A stretch of DNA of 12,775 bases from positions 1 through 12,775 of the forward strand of contig CAIXCO010000332.1 in assembly GCA_903917955.1 (NCBI GenBank), written 5' to 3'. The DNA comes from an uncultured Chlorobiaceae bacterium (GTDB lineage: Bacteria; Bacteroidota; Chlorobiia; Chlorobiales; Chlorobiaceae). Position 1 is the stretch's first letter. Each line of letters begins with the position of its first letter. The notes below the pieces were generated by a model, which searched no databases, was not told the DNA's origin, and saw only the letters and a list, made by a program, of their open reading frames with translations. A program made the position numbers and the translations under genes. Positions 1 through 7,061 of the stretch are shown one piece after another.

Positions 1-1
1 A

Positions 2-712
2 ATGAACTTCAGAACACTCTTGTTCCTTTTTATCCTGATACCAATCATGTTTTTCGGGATACTCGTTGCCCTGCTGATCAATGTATTCGACCCATCAGGC
101 AGCAGTTTTCATAGAATAGCCGCATGGTGGGGACGGCTCAGCGCAAAAATTTTTGGTATCACAATAGAGATAACCGGCCGTGAAAATTACAGTACGGAAC
201 AAAACTATCTTGTCATCAGCAATCATGCTGGCATGGCCGATATTCCACTGCTTCTTGGCGCCATGAACCTCGACCTGCGCTTTATGGCAAAAGAGGAGCT
301 TGGAAAAATACCATTATTGGGCCGGGCGCTCAGGCAGGCAGGCTACGTCATGATCAAACGGGGACAAAACCGGGCCGCACTGCAAAGCCTCTTTGCGGCA
401 ACAGAGGTACTGAAAAGCGGTCATTCGCTCCACATTTTCCCCGAGGGCACCCGCTCAGCAACCGGAGAACTCCTCCCCTTCAAGCGCGGAGCATTCCGCG
501 TTGCTCGTAAAGGAGGCGCTCCCGTTCTTCCCGTCACCATCATCGGAAGCCATCTGATCACCCCGAAAAAGAGCCTGAAAATCAACAAGGGAACAATCAG
601 AATCATCATCGACAAACCGATCCTGCCATCACAGTTCGACACGGTTGAAGAGCTTATGGGCGCCTGCTCCAAAGTGATCACAACCAATTTCAACCACTAC
701 CAGAACAACTAA
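2..712 (+). CDS. plsC: 1-acyl-sn-glycerol-3-phosphate acyltransferase (PlsC/LPLAT family)
   Basis: Predicted to move an acyl chain onto lysophosphatidic acid to give phosphatidic acid, the second acylation of phospholipid synthesis, at the inner membrane. The 236-residue protein starts with a hydrophobic segment (about residues 5-27). The family motifs then follow in order: NHAGMAD with the HX4D catalytic pair H75/D80, GYVMIKRG (114-121), the phosphate-binding FPEGTR (146-151) and a proline-rich APVLPV block (173-178). Length is normal for PlsC. The ATG lies at base 2, so no ribosome binding site can be seen, and a start beyond the window edge cannot be excluded, although the hydrophobic N-terminus looks complete. 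It is the only plus-strand gene and overlaps the convergent ribH by 4 bases. The acyl donor (acyl-ACP or acyl-CoA) cannot be read from the sequence. Acyltransferases acting on ornithine lipids or other lysolipids share these motifs. Confidence 0.9.
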   Translation: MNFRTLLFLFILIPIMFFGILVALLINVFDPSGSSFHRIAAWWGRLSAKIFGITIEITGRENYSTEQNYLVISNHAGMADIPLLLGAMNLDLRFMAKEELGKIPLLGRALRQAGYVMIKRGQNRAALQSLFAATEVLKSGHSLHIFPEGTRSATGELLPFKRGAFRVARKGGAPVLPVTIIGSHLITPKKSLKINKGTIRIIIDKPILPSQFDTVEELMGACSKVITTNFNHYQNN

Positions 713-1176
713 ATCTGGCGGTAAAGGTTCACCATCTCGATGGCCGTCATGGCGGCGTCAAAACCCTTGTTGCCCGCTTTGGTTCCTGCACGCTCTATGG
801 CCTGCTCAAGATTTTCCGTGGTCAAAACACCAAAAGCAATCGGAATCATGGTGTCGAGGGCAACCTGGGCAATCCCTTTGGTCGCTTCAGCGGCAAGAAC
901 ATCAAAATGGGGCGTGGAACCCCTGATAATGACACCAAGGGTGATAATGGCATCATACTTGCCACTGAGGGCAACCTTCTTGGCCACCATCGGCAGCTCA
1001 AATGCGCCTGGGCAACGATAGATGGCGATCTGCTCCTCCGATCCTCCATGACGGCGAATACAATCAACCGCACCCTCAACCAGCTTCTGCCCGATAAAAT
1101 CGTTAAAACGTGCAACCACAAGCGCAAAACGGATATCTCCGGCGCTCAAAACTCCTTCAATCTCTTTCACCTGCAT
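709..1176 (-). CDS. ribH: 6,7-dimethyl-8-ribityllumazine synthase
   Basis: Catalyses the penultimate step of riboflavin synthesis, condensing 5-amino-6-ribitylaminouracil with 3,4-dihydroxy-2-butanone 4-phosphate. The 155-residue protein has the family's usual length and motifs: ARFN (22-25, aromatic residue that stacks on the pyrimidine), PGAFELP (56-62), the GVIIRGSTPHFD loop (81-92) with the catalytic histidine H90, and PIAFGVLTTEN (112-122) followed by R129 and K137 for phosphate binding. The ATG lies 24 bases after the stop of gmhA, with only a weak purine stretch (cagagac) upstream, so expression may depend on the upstream transcript. The TAG stop overlaps the end of plsC on the other strand. 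No other riboflavin gene is present. The flavin supply is relevant to SdhA in the same window, but that link is metabolic, not genetic. Confidence 0.97.
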   Translation of the reverse strand: MQVKEIEGVLSAGDIRFALVVARFNDFIGQKLVEGAVDCIRRHGGSEEQIAIYRCPGAFELPMVAKKVALSGKYDAIITLGVIIRGSTPHFDVLAAEATKGIAQVALDTMIPIAFGVLTTENLEQAIERAGTKAGNKGFDAAMTAIEMVNLYRQI

Positions 1177-1200
1177 AACAAGTCTCTGTTTGAATTATTT

Positions 1201-1836
1201 TTACGAACGACAATAGCCGAGCATCCGCTCTACAAGATCAATAAGCACATGGCCAATCGTGATATGGCACTCCTGCACCCGGTCAGCAGAACCTGAATGG
1301 GGTACAATAATTTCAAGATCAGCCAAACCCTTCAGCTTGCCACCATCACCACCCAGCAACGCAAGCGTCTTCATCCCCTGCTGCTGCGCAAAGTCAAGCG
1401 CATTCACCACACTCTGGCTGTTCCCGCTGGTTGAAAAGCCCAGTAAAATATCCCCCTCCCGACCATAAGCCTCCACAAGACGAGCAAAAACGGCATCATA
1501 ACCGAGGTCATTGGCCCCAGCCGTCAGGGCAGAGGTATCGGTAGAGAGTGCTATTGCCGGAAGTGCCGGACGCTCCACACTGCTGCGATAGCGGATCGTC
1601 AGCTCCGTTGCCAGATGCTGGGCATCAGCCGCACTGCCGCCATTGCCACAAAGCAACACCTTTCCGCCATCCTCAAAGGTACCGGCAATCATACGCGCCA
1701 TGGCAACAATCACAGCACTGTTCTGCCGCGCAACCCTCTCCTTGAGCTGTGCGCTGTAGAGCATGGTATCGAGCACCACCTCCTCATAACGAGTACGATC
1801 AGTCAGCCCATCGGAACAGCCGCATTCATTGATCAT
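1201..1836 (-). CDS. gmhA: Phosphoheptose isomerase (sedoheptulose-7-phosphate isomerase), SIS domain
   Basis: Converts D-sedoheptulose 7-phosphate to D-glycero-D-manno-heptose 7-phosphate, the first step towards ADP-heptose for the LPS inner core, in the cytoplasm. The 211-residue protein is a single SIS domain. It has the sugar-phosphate motifs CGNGGS (63-68) and STSGNS (135-140). The residues matching the zinc and active-site set of characterised GmhA are present: H74 and E78 in AQHLATEL, then Q188 and H196 in the C-terminal helix. The ATG at 1836 is the first possible start after an in-frame TAA. It gives roughly 15 residues more than the E. coli protein before homology begins near Y17. 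A later ATG at residue 25 follows a GAGGAGG tract but would cut into the first conserved helix. Likely co-transcribed with ribH downstream. The related DiaA-type SIS proteins are less likely because the metal ligands are intact. Confidence 0.92.
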   Translation of the reverse strand: MINECGCSDGLTDRTRYEEVVLDTMLYSAQLKERVARQNSAVIVAMARMIAGTFEDGGKVLLCGNGGSAADAQHLATELTIRYRSSVERPALPAIALSTDTSALTAGANDLGYDAVFARLVEAYGREGDILLGFSTSGNSQSVVNALDFAQQQGMKTLALLGGDGGKLKGLADLEIIVPHSGSADRVQECHITIGHVLIDLVERMLGYCRS

Positions 1837-2015
1837 AACAATAACTATTTAAACCTGTAACGAAATGTCTTACGGTAATATACTGGAAAAAGCCGATTTT
1901 CACTCCCCAGCACTCAAAAGCACACTCCCACCCTCTCTTAACATTCAAACCTCTGCATCCACAAAGATCCGCAGCTTCGATCAGTTGCCAGGCCGTTGCT
2001 TATTGCAAAAAGTGC

Positions 2016-2053
2016 AAAAAAAAACTCCGCCTCATGTTGAACATAAGGCGGAG
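2016..2053 (-). terminator. Intrinsic terminator of hemE
   Basis: An inverted repeat, CTCCGCCT at 2025-2032 with AGGCGGAG at 2046-2053, extends inward by three more pairs after one mismatch and closes on a small loop. Read on the minus strand, the hairpin is followed at once by nine T residues (2024 down to 2016). It begins 24 bases past the hemE stop codon. On the plus strand the hairpin is followed by A residues instead, so it should act only on minus-strand transcription. It separates hemE from the gmhA-ribH pair, which therefore probably has its own promoter in the roughly 180 bases between the terminator and the gmhA start. I could not identify that promoter with confidence. Confidence 0.8.
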
Positions 2054-2077
2054 CTAAAAAAACAGAGACGCCATACC

Positions 2078-3133
2078 TTAGTGGTACTGGGCACTCTCTT
2101 CCTTGACAAATTCAACGAGCAATTTCAGGTTTTCAGGATCCATATCGGGCAGAATGCCGTGGCCGAGATTGAAGACGTGGCCGGAATGTTCGGTATGCTG
2201 ACCAAATGACTTCAAAATCTTGGAGGCTTCAGCCTTGATTCTTTCAGGAGTACCGTAGAGCACCGTTGGATCCAGGTTACCCTGCAGGGCTACACGGTCA
2301 CCAAGTTCGGCACGAGCCTTACCGATGTCAATACCCCAACCCAGACCCATCGCCTCACAGCCGGTATCAGCGATATCAGAAAGAATGGTGTTGCAATCCT
2401 TTGAGAAGACAATAACCGGAGTGTCAGGATATTTTGCCTTGATGGCCTGAACCGTATCCTTGATGTAGGGAAGAGCGTATTCACGGTAGTCATCCTCGGA
2501 GAGTGCACTTGCCCATGAGTCAAAAATCTGGATGGCATCGGCACCAGCTTCGATCTGTTTCAGCACATAAGAGGTAATAACACCTGATATCTTGCTGAGC
2601 AGTGAATGAGCCATGGCTGGCTCACGGTACATCATCTTCTTGGCGTAGGCATAGTTTTTCGACCCGCCGCCTTCAACAGCATAAGTGAAAAGGGTCCATG
2701 CCGCACCGGTAAATCCGATAAGTGGTACACGGTTATCGAGTTCCCTCTTGGTCATTCTGAGCGCGTCCATCACATAGCCGAGCTTTTCATCGATGTCAGG
2801 CACAATCAGCTTGTCGATATCGGCCTGGGAGCGGATCGGCGGAGTGAGCTTGATCCCCTTTGACTCGATGATCTCGACATTCATACCCATGGCCTCATTG
2901 ACCACAAGAATATCAGAAAAAATAATGGCAGCATCCACACCCATCAGTTCAACAGGCTGAATGGTCACCTCTGTTGCCAGTTCCGGGGTCTTGCAGAGGG
3001 TTAAAAAATCGGTTTTTTCTCTCACAGCACGGTACTCCGGTAAATAACGACCTGCCTGGCGCATCACCCAGATTGGGGTTCTGGAACATGGCTGGCGTTT
3101 TAGTGCCCGGAGAAAAAGATCATTTTTGAGCAT
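2078..3133 (-). CDS. hemE: Uroporphyrinogen decarboxylase
   Basis: Removes four carboxyl groups from uroporphyrinogen III to give coproporphyrinogen III, in the cytoplasm. The product feeds haem and, in a phototroph, bacteriochlorophyll. From the ATG at 3133 the protein has 351 residues, a normal length. Both family signatures are intact: PIWVMRQAGRYLPEYR (20-35), whose arginines bind substrate carboxylates, and the GFTGAAWTLFTYAVEGG block (from 140). D74 in FSDIL, Y151, S206 in FDSWAS and H325 in NLGHGI match the known active-site positions. A TTG at 3142 could extend the frame by three residues, but family members begin close to the MLKNDLF sequence, so I chose the ATG. No clear Shine-Dalgarno sequence precedes either start. 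The gene has 172 bases of non-coding DNA upstream and its own terminator downstream, so it is probably a single-gene transcript. Confidence 0.97.
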   Translation of the reverse strand: MLKNDLFLRALKRQPCSRTPIWVMRQAGRYLPEYRAVREKTDFLTLCKTPELATEVTIQPVELMGVDAAIIFSDILVVNEAMGMNVEIIESKGIKLTPPIRSQADIDKLIVPDIDEKLGYVMDALRMTKRELDNRVPLIGFTGAAWTLFTYAVEGGGSKNYAYAKKMMYREPAMAHSLLSKISGVITSYVLKQIEAGADAIQIFDSWASALSEDDYREYALPYIKDTVQAIKAKYPDTPVIVFSKDCNTILSDIADTGCEAMGLGWGIDIGKARAELGDRVALQGNLDPTVLYGTPERIKAEASKILKSFGQHTEHSGHVFNLGHGILPDMDPENLKLLVEFVKEESAQYH

Positions 3134-3305
3134 GCAATGCAATAATTTGATGGGTTAACAAAACAAAAGGCCTGTCAGATCGTCCGGTAATTCCCCGGCT
3201 GAGAGCAAAGTAAAAGTGCAAAGTTACGCTTTTTCAGCCTTTTTTAAAACTTTCCTGAAAGATGGGCCACCAAAAAATTCGGCAACTCCACTCCCGGAAC
3301 CATCG

Positions 3306-4154
3306 TCAGCAGACAATGTGCCGTTTGATACCAAGCTGTTTGGCGCTGTACCCGAGTGCAAGTCCAATCATTTCAGAAATATGAAAAACGGGAATGGAAT
3401 TCTCAATACCAGCATTTTTAAGCGCCTTGGCCTGATAGCCATCAAGAGAGGTGTGGCAGAGCGGACAGGGTGTCACAATAAAATCAGCCTTCGACTCAAT
3501 GGCCTCCTGAAGTGCCTCTGCCGCCACATTGAGTGACTCTTGCTCGGCAACCAGCAAGGTATGAAATCCGCAACAGCGATTTTTATGGGTATAGGGAATC
3601 GTTTGACCACCCAAAGCCTCAATCAACTGGTCAAGTGAAGTTGGGTCACGAGGATCGTCGTGACCAAGAACCGTTGATGGCCGGAGTATATGACATCCGT
3701 AAAAAGGGGCTATCCGATAGTTGTTCAGAGGCACCTTCACCTTCTCGCGGATGGTATCAAGCCCGACATCATCAACCAGTACCCATAGCAGATGGCGCAC
3801 CTCGGAGGTGCCCCGGTATTCAAGCCCCTCCTTTTTCAAAATCTCATTGACCTCACGCTTCAATTCCGGCGTTTCATCAAGCTTTTTCTTTGCTGTACGG
3901 ATCGTCATCAGACAAGTATTGCAGGAAACTATAAGGTCAAGACCCATCTTTTCGGCAAGTGCAATATTTCGTCCATTAACCAGCGCAAAATGTTTAGGAC
4001 TGACATACTCAAGGTTACTCCCGCCACAGCAGGTACCCTCGTGGAGCTTGACAAGCTCAATTCCAAGATCTTTCTGCCAGAGTTCAATCGAACGATCCAC
4101 CTCTTTGGTCATGGACTCATTGATACAGCTCAGGTAATATGCATATCGCTTCAT
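3306..4154 (-). CDS. HdrB-like CCG-domain subunit of type-E succinate dehydrogenase/fumarate reductase
   Basis: The third gene of the sdh operon encodes a 282-residue soluble protein with two tandem cysteine-rich CCG domains, as in heterodisulfide reductase subunit B. Domain 1 has C10, C42-C43-G, C78 and C81. Domain 2 has C154, C194-C195-G, C230 and C233. This closely fits the family pattern CX31-39CCX35-36CXXC, known in HdrB to hold a non-cubane [4Fe-4S] cluster and in some relatives zinc. In type-E complexes of Sulfolobus and Campylobacter the equivalent subunit (called SdhE or MfrE) replaces the haem-b membrane anchor and passes electrons to or from the quinone pool. No transmembrane helix is evident, so any membrane contact would be through amphipathic helices. 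The start is supported by a strong AGGGGAGAAG ribosome binding site, with 17 bases between the sdhB stop and the ATG. Databases may call it sdhC, sdhE or hdrB. I leave the symbol empty because usage is inconsistent. Confidence 0.88.
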   Translation of the reverse strand: MKRYAYYLSCINESMTKEVDRSIELWQKDLGIELVKLHEGTCCGGSNLEYVSPKHFALVNGRNIALAEKMGLDLIVSCNTCLMTIRTAKKKLDETPELKREVNEILKKEGLEYRGTSEVRHLLWVLVDDVGLDTIREKVKVPLNNYRIAPFYGCHILRPSTVLGHDDPRDPTSLDQLIEALGGQTIPYTHKNRCCGFHTLLVAEQESLNVAAEALQEAIESKADFIVTPCPLCHTSLDGYQAKALKNAGIENSIPVFHISEMIGLALGYSAKQLGIKRHIVC

Positions 4155-4171
4155 AGAGCACTTCTCCCCTG

Positions 4172-5206
4172 TTATTTATTATGAGATTTGTGATCCTGCT
4201 TTACATGTTCGGTCATCTCCCTGAACATTGCCCTGAATATCTTTATCCCTTTGACCGATTTTACCAGCGGTGGTGGTGGTGGCGTACGGCGCTTCATGAT
4301 CATCTTCATGGCCATCGGCAAAAGATTCTGCAGAGTCCAGACCACACCATTGGTGCGAATTGGAAGGGTCGCTTCAATCAGCTTGCCTTTCTTTTCAATA
4401 TCCGTCATAAAAGCTTCCGCATGTTTGGAACCACTGGTATCGTTCTTTCCCCTGCTCTCGATGGCATCTTCACGCAGTCCATGAATGGCATCCATAATCG
4501 GAATACTTTTCACGCACGACTCCTGACAACGATAGCAGTGTGTACAGTCCCATACTCCATGATCCTTGACCAATTCGGCCAGACGCTGCTCATGCATGGA
4601 GTCACGACTGTCGACACTCATGCGGTACGATTTCAACAGCACGGCGGGAGAGACATACTCCTTGTTCGCCCTCAAGATGCTGCATTCGGAAACACAGGAG
4701 GCACAAAGAATACAGTCGGTCGCTTTGTCGTAGCGAAGGAACTCCTCTTCGGAAATCAAAAACTCCTTTTTGCCCATCTGGGCCTCAGGCATGGTTGAAT
4801 CAACCCAGTTCGAGTAGTGCACCATCTTGCCGACAAGCGGATCCATATCGACAATAAGATCCTTTATGAGCGGCAGGTTGCGCAAAGGCTCAACCTTGAT
4901 GACGCCCGGCTCACGACTTTTGGCGAGCACATCCCATACCTGGGTCGTACAGGCAAGCTGGGAGAGTCCGTTCACCCTCATGCCGCAAGAGCCACAGATT
5001 CCTGCCTGACAGAAGGCCCTGAAGCTCACCGAGCCATCAATATGCTCCTTGATATAATTCAACGACCTGAGCACCGTAACACCCCTCTCTACCGGGATGG
5101 TATAATCGTCAAAATAAGACTTGCTGTCGACCTGTGGATTAAAGCGGAAAACCCGGAAGGTAACCTCTTTGTTCCCCTCTTTATGCTGATCTGTTGACAC
5201 CGTCAT
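4172..5206 (-). CDS. sdhB: Succinate dehydrogenase/fumarate reductase iron-sulfur subunit, with C-terminal extension
   Basis: Electron-transfer subunit linking the SdhA flavin to the HdrB-like subunit. From the ATG at 5206 it has 344 residues, about 100 more than a classical SdhB. The N-terminal plant-type ferredoxin domain has C66, C71, C74 and C86 for the [2Fe-2S] centre. The C-terminal ferredoxin domain has CILCASCVSEC (C165, C168, C171, C175) and CTHCYRCQESC (C221, C224, C227, C231). C224 has no counterpart in classical SdhB, where this position lets centre S3 be [3Fe-4S], so a [4Fe-4S] centre is expected here, as in type-E enzymes. After about residue 245 comes an extension with a hydrophobic/amphipathic stretch (about 285-307), a run of five prolines (309-313) and a basic tail. 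A TTG at 5212 could add two residues. The ATG is preferred, although its ribosome binding site is weak. The gap after sdhA is 11 bases. Confidence 0.93.
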   Translation of the reverse strand: MTVSTDQHKEGNKEVTFRVFRFNPQVDSKSYFDDYTIPVERGVTVLRSLNYIKEHIDGSVSFRAFCQAGICGSCGMRVNGLSQLACTTQVWDVLAKSREPGVIKVEPLRNLPLIKDLIVDMDPLVGKMVHYSNWVDSTMPEAQMGKKEFLISEEEFLRYDKATDCILCASCVSECSILRANKEYVSPAVLLKSYRMSVDSRDSMHEQRLAELVKDHGVWDCTHCYRCQESCVKSIPIMDAIHGLREDAIESRGKNDTSGSKHAEAFMTDIEKKGKLIEATLPIRTNGVVWTLQNLLPMAMKMIMKRRTPPPPPLVKSVKGIKIFRAMFREMTEHVKQDHKSHNK

Positions 5207-5217
5207 AAGCAAAATAG

Positions 5218-6921
5218 TTAATAAGTTCTTTCCTGGAGTTCATAACGTCCCATTGTTACCGGCTTTTCAGCAAGGGTGACGTTACCCTTGACCAGGGTAG
5301 CCAGTGTGTGCTTGTGCCAGTTCGCGTCATCGCGTACAGGAAAATCAATCCGGGTATGGGAGCCCCGGCTTTCCTGACGGGCATAGGCTCCGGCAGCAAC
5401 AGTTTCAGCCAGATCCAGCATGTTTTTCAATTCAAGCACCTGCATGAGGTTGGTATTGAAAACATCACTGCTGTCAGAGATACGGACTTTTTTGAAGCGC
5501 TCCCTGAGCTCTGCAAGATCAGCAATCCCTTTTTGCAGCAGAGAGGACTCCCTGAAAATACCAACGTTGAGTGCCAGCGTCCTGCCAAGCTCTTCACGCA
5601 ACTCACCATAGCGCTCATAACGACCGGAAGCGTGCATTCCACCCCTGATCTCTTCAAACTGTTCTGCAAGCTCTGCATCAGTTATCCTGCCCTGCGTAAA
5701 TTTTCCTGCCTCTTCAGCCGCCGTGCGACCGGCAATACGACCAAAGACAAGAATATCAAGCAACGAATTTCCTCCGAGACGATTTGCTCCATGAACCGAA
5801 ACACAGGCACACTCACCCGCAGCATAAACACCCTCCATGACCGTCCGGGTCTGGTTATCGGTATCAATCCCACCCATAGAGTAATGGGCGGTCGGCTTGA
5901 CCGGAATCGGCTCTTCAATGGGGTCAACGCCCTCAAAATTCATCGCCATTTCGCGTATCTGGGGCAAACGCGATTTGATAAGATCCGCTCCAAGATGAGT
6001 GAGATCGAGATGGACATAAGTCCCGGCAGGGCTGTCGAACCCTCTTCCCTGGAGAATTTCCGTTTCAATCGAACGTGAAACCAGATCCCTCGGGCCAAGC
6101 TCCATCTTCTCTTTCGCATACCTTGCCATGAATCGCTCACCATCCTTGTTGACCAGGTAGCCACCCTCGCCCCTTGCCCCTTCAGTGACAAGCAGACCGC
6201 TCTTTCTCAAGCCTGTGGGATGAAACTGGACAAACTCCATATCTTTCATGGGTATACCTGCCCGATAGGCAATGGCCTGTCCGTCACCGGTATTGCCCGC
6301 AGCATTGCTTGAACGGTTCCAGTACATTTTGGCATAGCCGCCGGTAGCAAGAATCACCGTCCTGGCCGGGAACGCTTCAACCTTGCCCGTCTTCATATTC
6401 ATGGCAATGAGCCCATTCGAGCGGCTTCCGCTGACCGAAAGGTTCAGTGCAAAATACTCATTGAAAAAAATCACCCCTTTTTTCAGACACTGTTCATAGA
6501 GCGTCTGCAGAATGGTATGACCGGTTTTATCTGAACAGTAGCAACAGCGTGGACGACCAGCTCCGCCGAAAGGCCTTTGTGCAATGGTGTTGTCCTCCAT
6601 CCTTGACCACGGCGTCCCCATATTTTCAAGTTCACGGATGATTTTGGGCGCTTCAGAACAAAGCACATCAACAGCATCCTGATCAGCGAGGTAATCACTC
6701 CCCTTGATGGTATCAAAAATATGCATCTCAACCGTATCGTCCTTTGCCTTGTTACCAAGCGCAGCATTGGCACCGCCCTGGGCCGCAGAGGTATGTGAAC
6801 GGTTAGGATAGACTTTGGAGAGAACGGCGATATTCAGTGCCGGATTGGTTTTCATTGCCTCCATGGCGGCATAGAGCCCGGCTCCGCCGCCCCCGACAAT
6901 AACAATATCAAATGGTTTCAT
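5218..6921 (-). CDS. sdhA: Succinate dehydrogenase/fumarate reductase flavoprotein subunit
   Basis: Catalytic subunit interconverting succinate and fumarate. In a reductive TCA cycle it would run as fumarate reductase. The 567 residues begin with an FAD-binding GGGGAG motif (10-15). SHTSAAQGG (42-50) follows, in which H43 matches the histidine that binds FAD covalently. Substrate-site residues are present: H234 in FHPTG, E247 and R250 in TEGARGEGG, R278 in GPRDL, H346 in HYSMGG and R381 in RLGGNS. The C-terminal helical domain ends with the usual ESRGSHTR...FP block. An odd feature is the cysteine cluster C126-C127-x-C129 just before DKTGH, where classical SdhA has small residues. An AAGGAG ribosome binding site lies 10 bases before the ATG. 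sdhB and the HdrB-like gene follow with short gaps. Direction of operation (SDH or FRD) cannot be told from sequence alone. Confidence 0.96.
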   Translation of the reverse strand: MKPFDIVIVGGGGAGLYAAMEAMKTNPALNIAVLSKVYPNRSHTSAAQGGANAALGNKAKDDTVEMHIFDTIKGSDYLADQDAVDVLCSEAPKIIRELENMGTPWSRMEDNTIAQRPFGGAGRPRCCYCSDKTGHTILQTLYEQCLKKGVIFFNEYFALNLSVSGSRSNGLIAMNMKTGKVEAFPARTVILATGGYAKMYWNRSSNAAGNTGDGQAIAYRAGIPMKDMEFVQFHPTGLRKSGLLVTEGARGEGGYLVNKDGERFMARYAKEKMELGPRDLVSRSIETEILQGRGFDSPAGTYVHLDLTHLGADLIKSRLPQIREMAMNFEGVDPIEEPIPVKPTAHYSMGGIDTDNQTRTVMEGVYAAGECACVSVHGANRLGGNSLLDILVFGRIAGRTAAEEAGKFTQGRITDAELAEQFEEIRGGMHASGRYERYGELREELGRTLALNVGIFRESSLLQKGIADLAELRERFKKVRISDSSDVFNTNLMQVLELKNMLDLAETVAAGAYARQESRGSHTRIDFPVRDDANWHKHTLATLVKGNVTLAEKPVTMGRYELQERTY

Positions 6922-6973
6922 ACGCTCAAATCTCCTTGTGAAGCTGTAGAATGGGCCTCACTGATTAAATGGA

Positions 6974-7001
6974 GGGGCACTGCAACCGACCGAAGCGCCC
7001 C
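6974..7001 (-). other. Inverted repeat in the sdh leader (possible hairpin)
   Basis: The 140 bases between the CBS-domain gene and sdhA contain a GGGGC / GCCCC inverted repeat with an 18-base loop. It lies about 50 bases before the sdhA start. There is no T-run behind it on the minus strand, so it is not a standard terminator. It could be a leader hairpin or chance in a GC-rich patch. A five-pair CCCTG/CAGGG hairpin also occurs just after the CBS gene stop, again without a T-run. No convincing promoter was found in this stretch, so sdhABE may be transcribed from upstream of the CBS gene, from its own undetected promoter, or both. Confidence 0.25.
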
Positions 7002-7061
7002 GCTCATTGAAATTGGTCTTTCTGGTAGTACTGAGGAAAGCTGTACAAGAGACCCTGATTG

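Noticed and set aside
1865..2209. Plus-strand open frame (114 codons) across the gmhA-hemE gap
   Set aside because: It crosses the hemE terminator hairpin and the hemE 3' end in antisense. No ribosome binding site or recognisable family was seen.
3233..3262. Candidate terminator for the sdh operon (TTTCAG/CTGAAA arms with a 17-base loop)
   Set aside because: Six weak pairs with a long loop and no T-run directly after on the minus strand. Too poor to call, so no sdh terminator is annotated in the 172-base gap.
4181..4798. Plus-strand open frame (205 codons) opposite sdhB
   Set aside because: Mirror frame of sdhB, whose cysteine motifs are unmistakable. The translation is low in recognisable features and rich in His and Trp, typical of an antisense shadow.
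5308..6078. Long plus-strand open frame (256 codons) opposite sdhA
   Set aside because: It lies wholly antisense to a strongly conserved flavoprotein gene. Its translation resembles no family I recognise and it has no ribosome binding site or neighbours on that strand.
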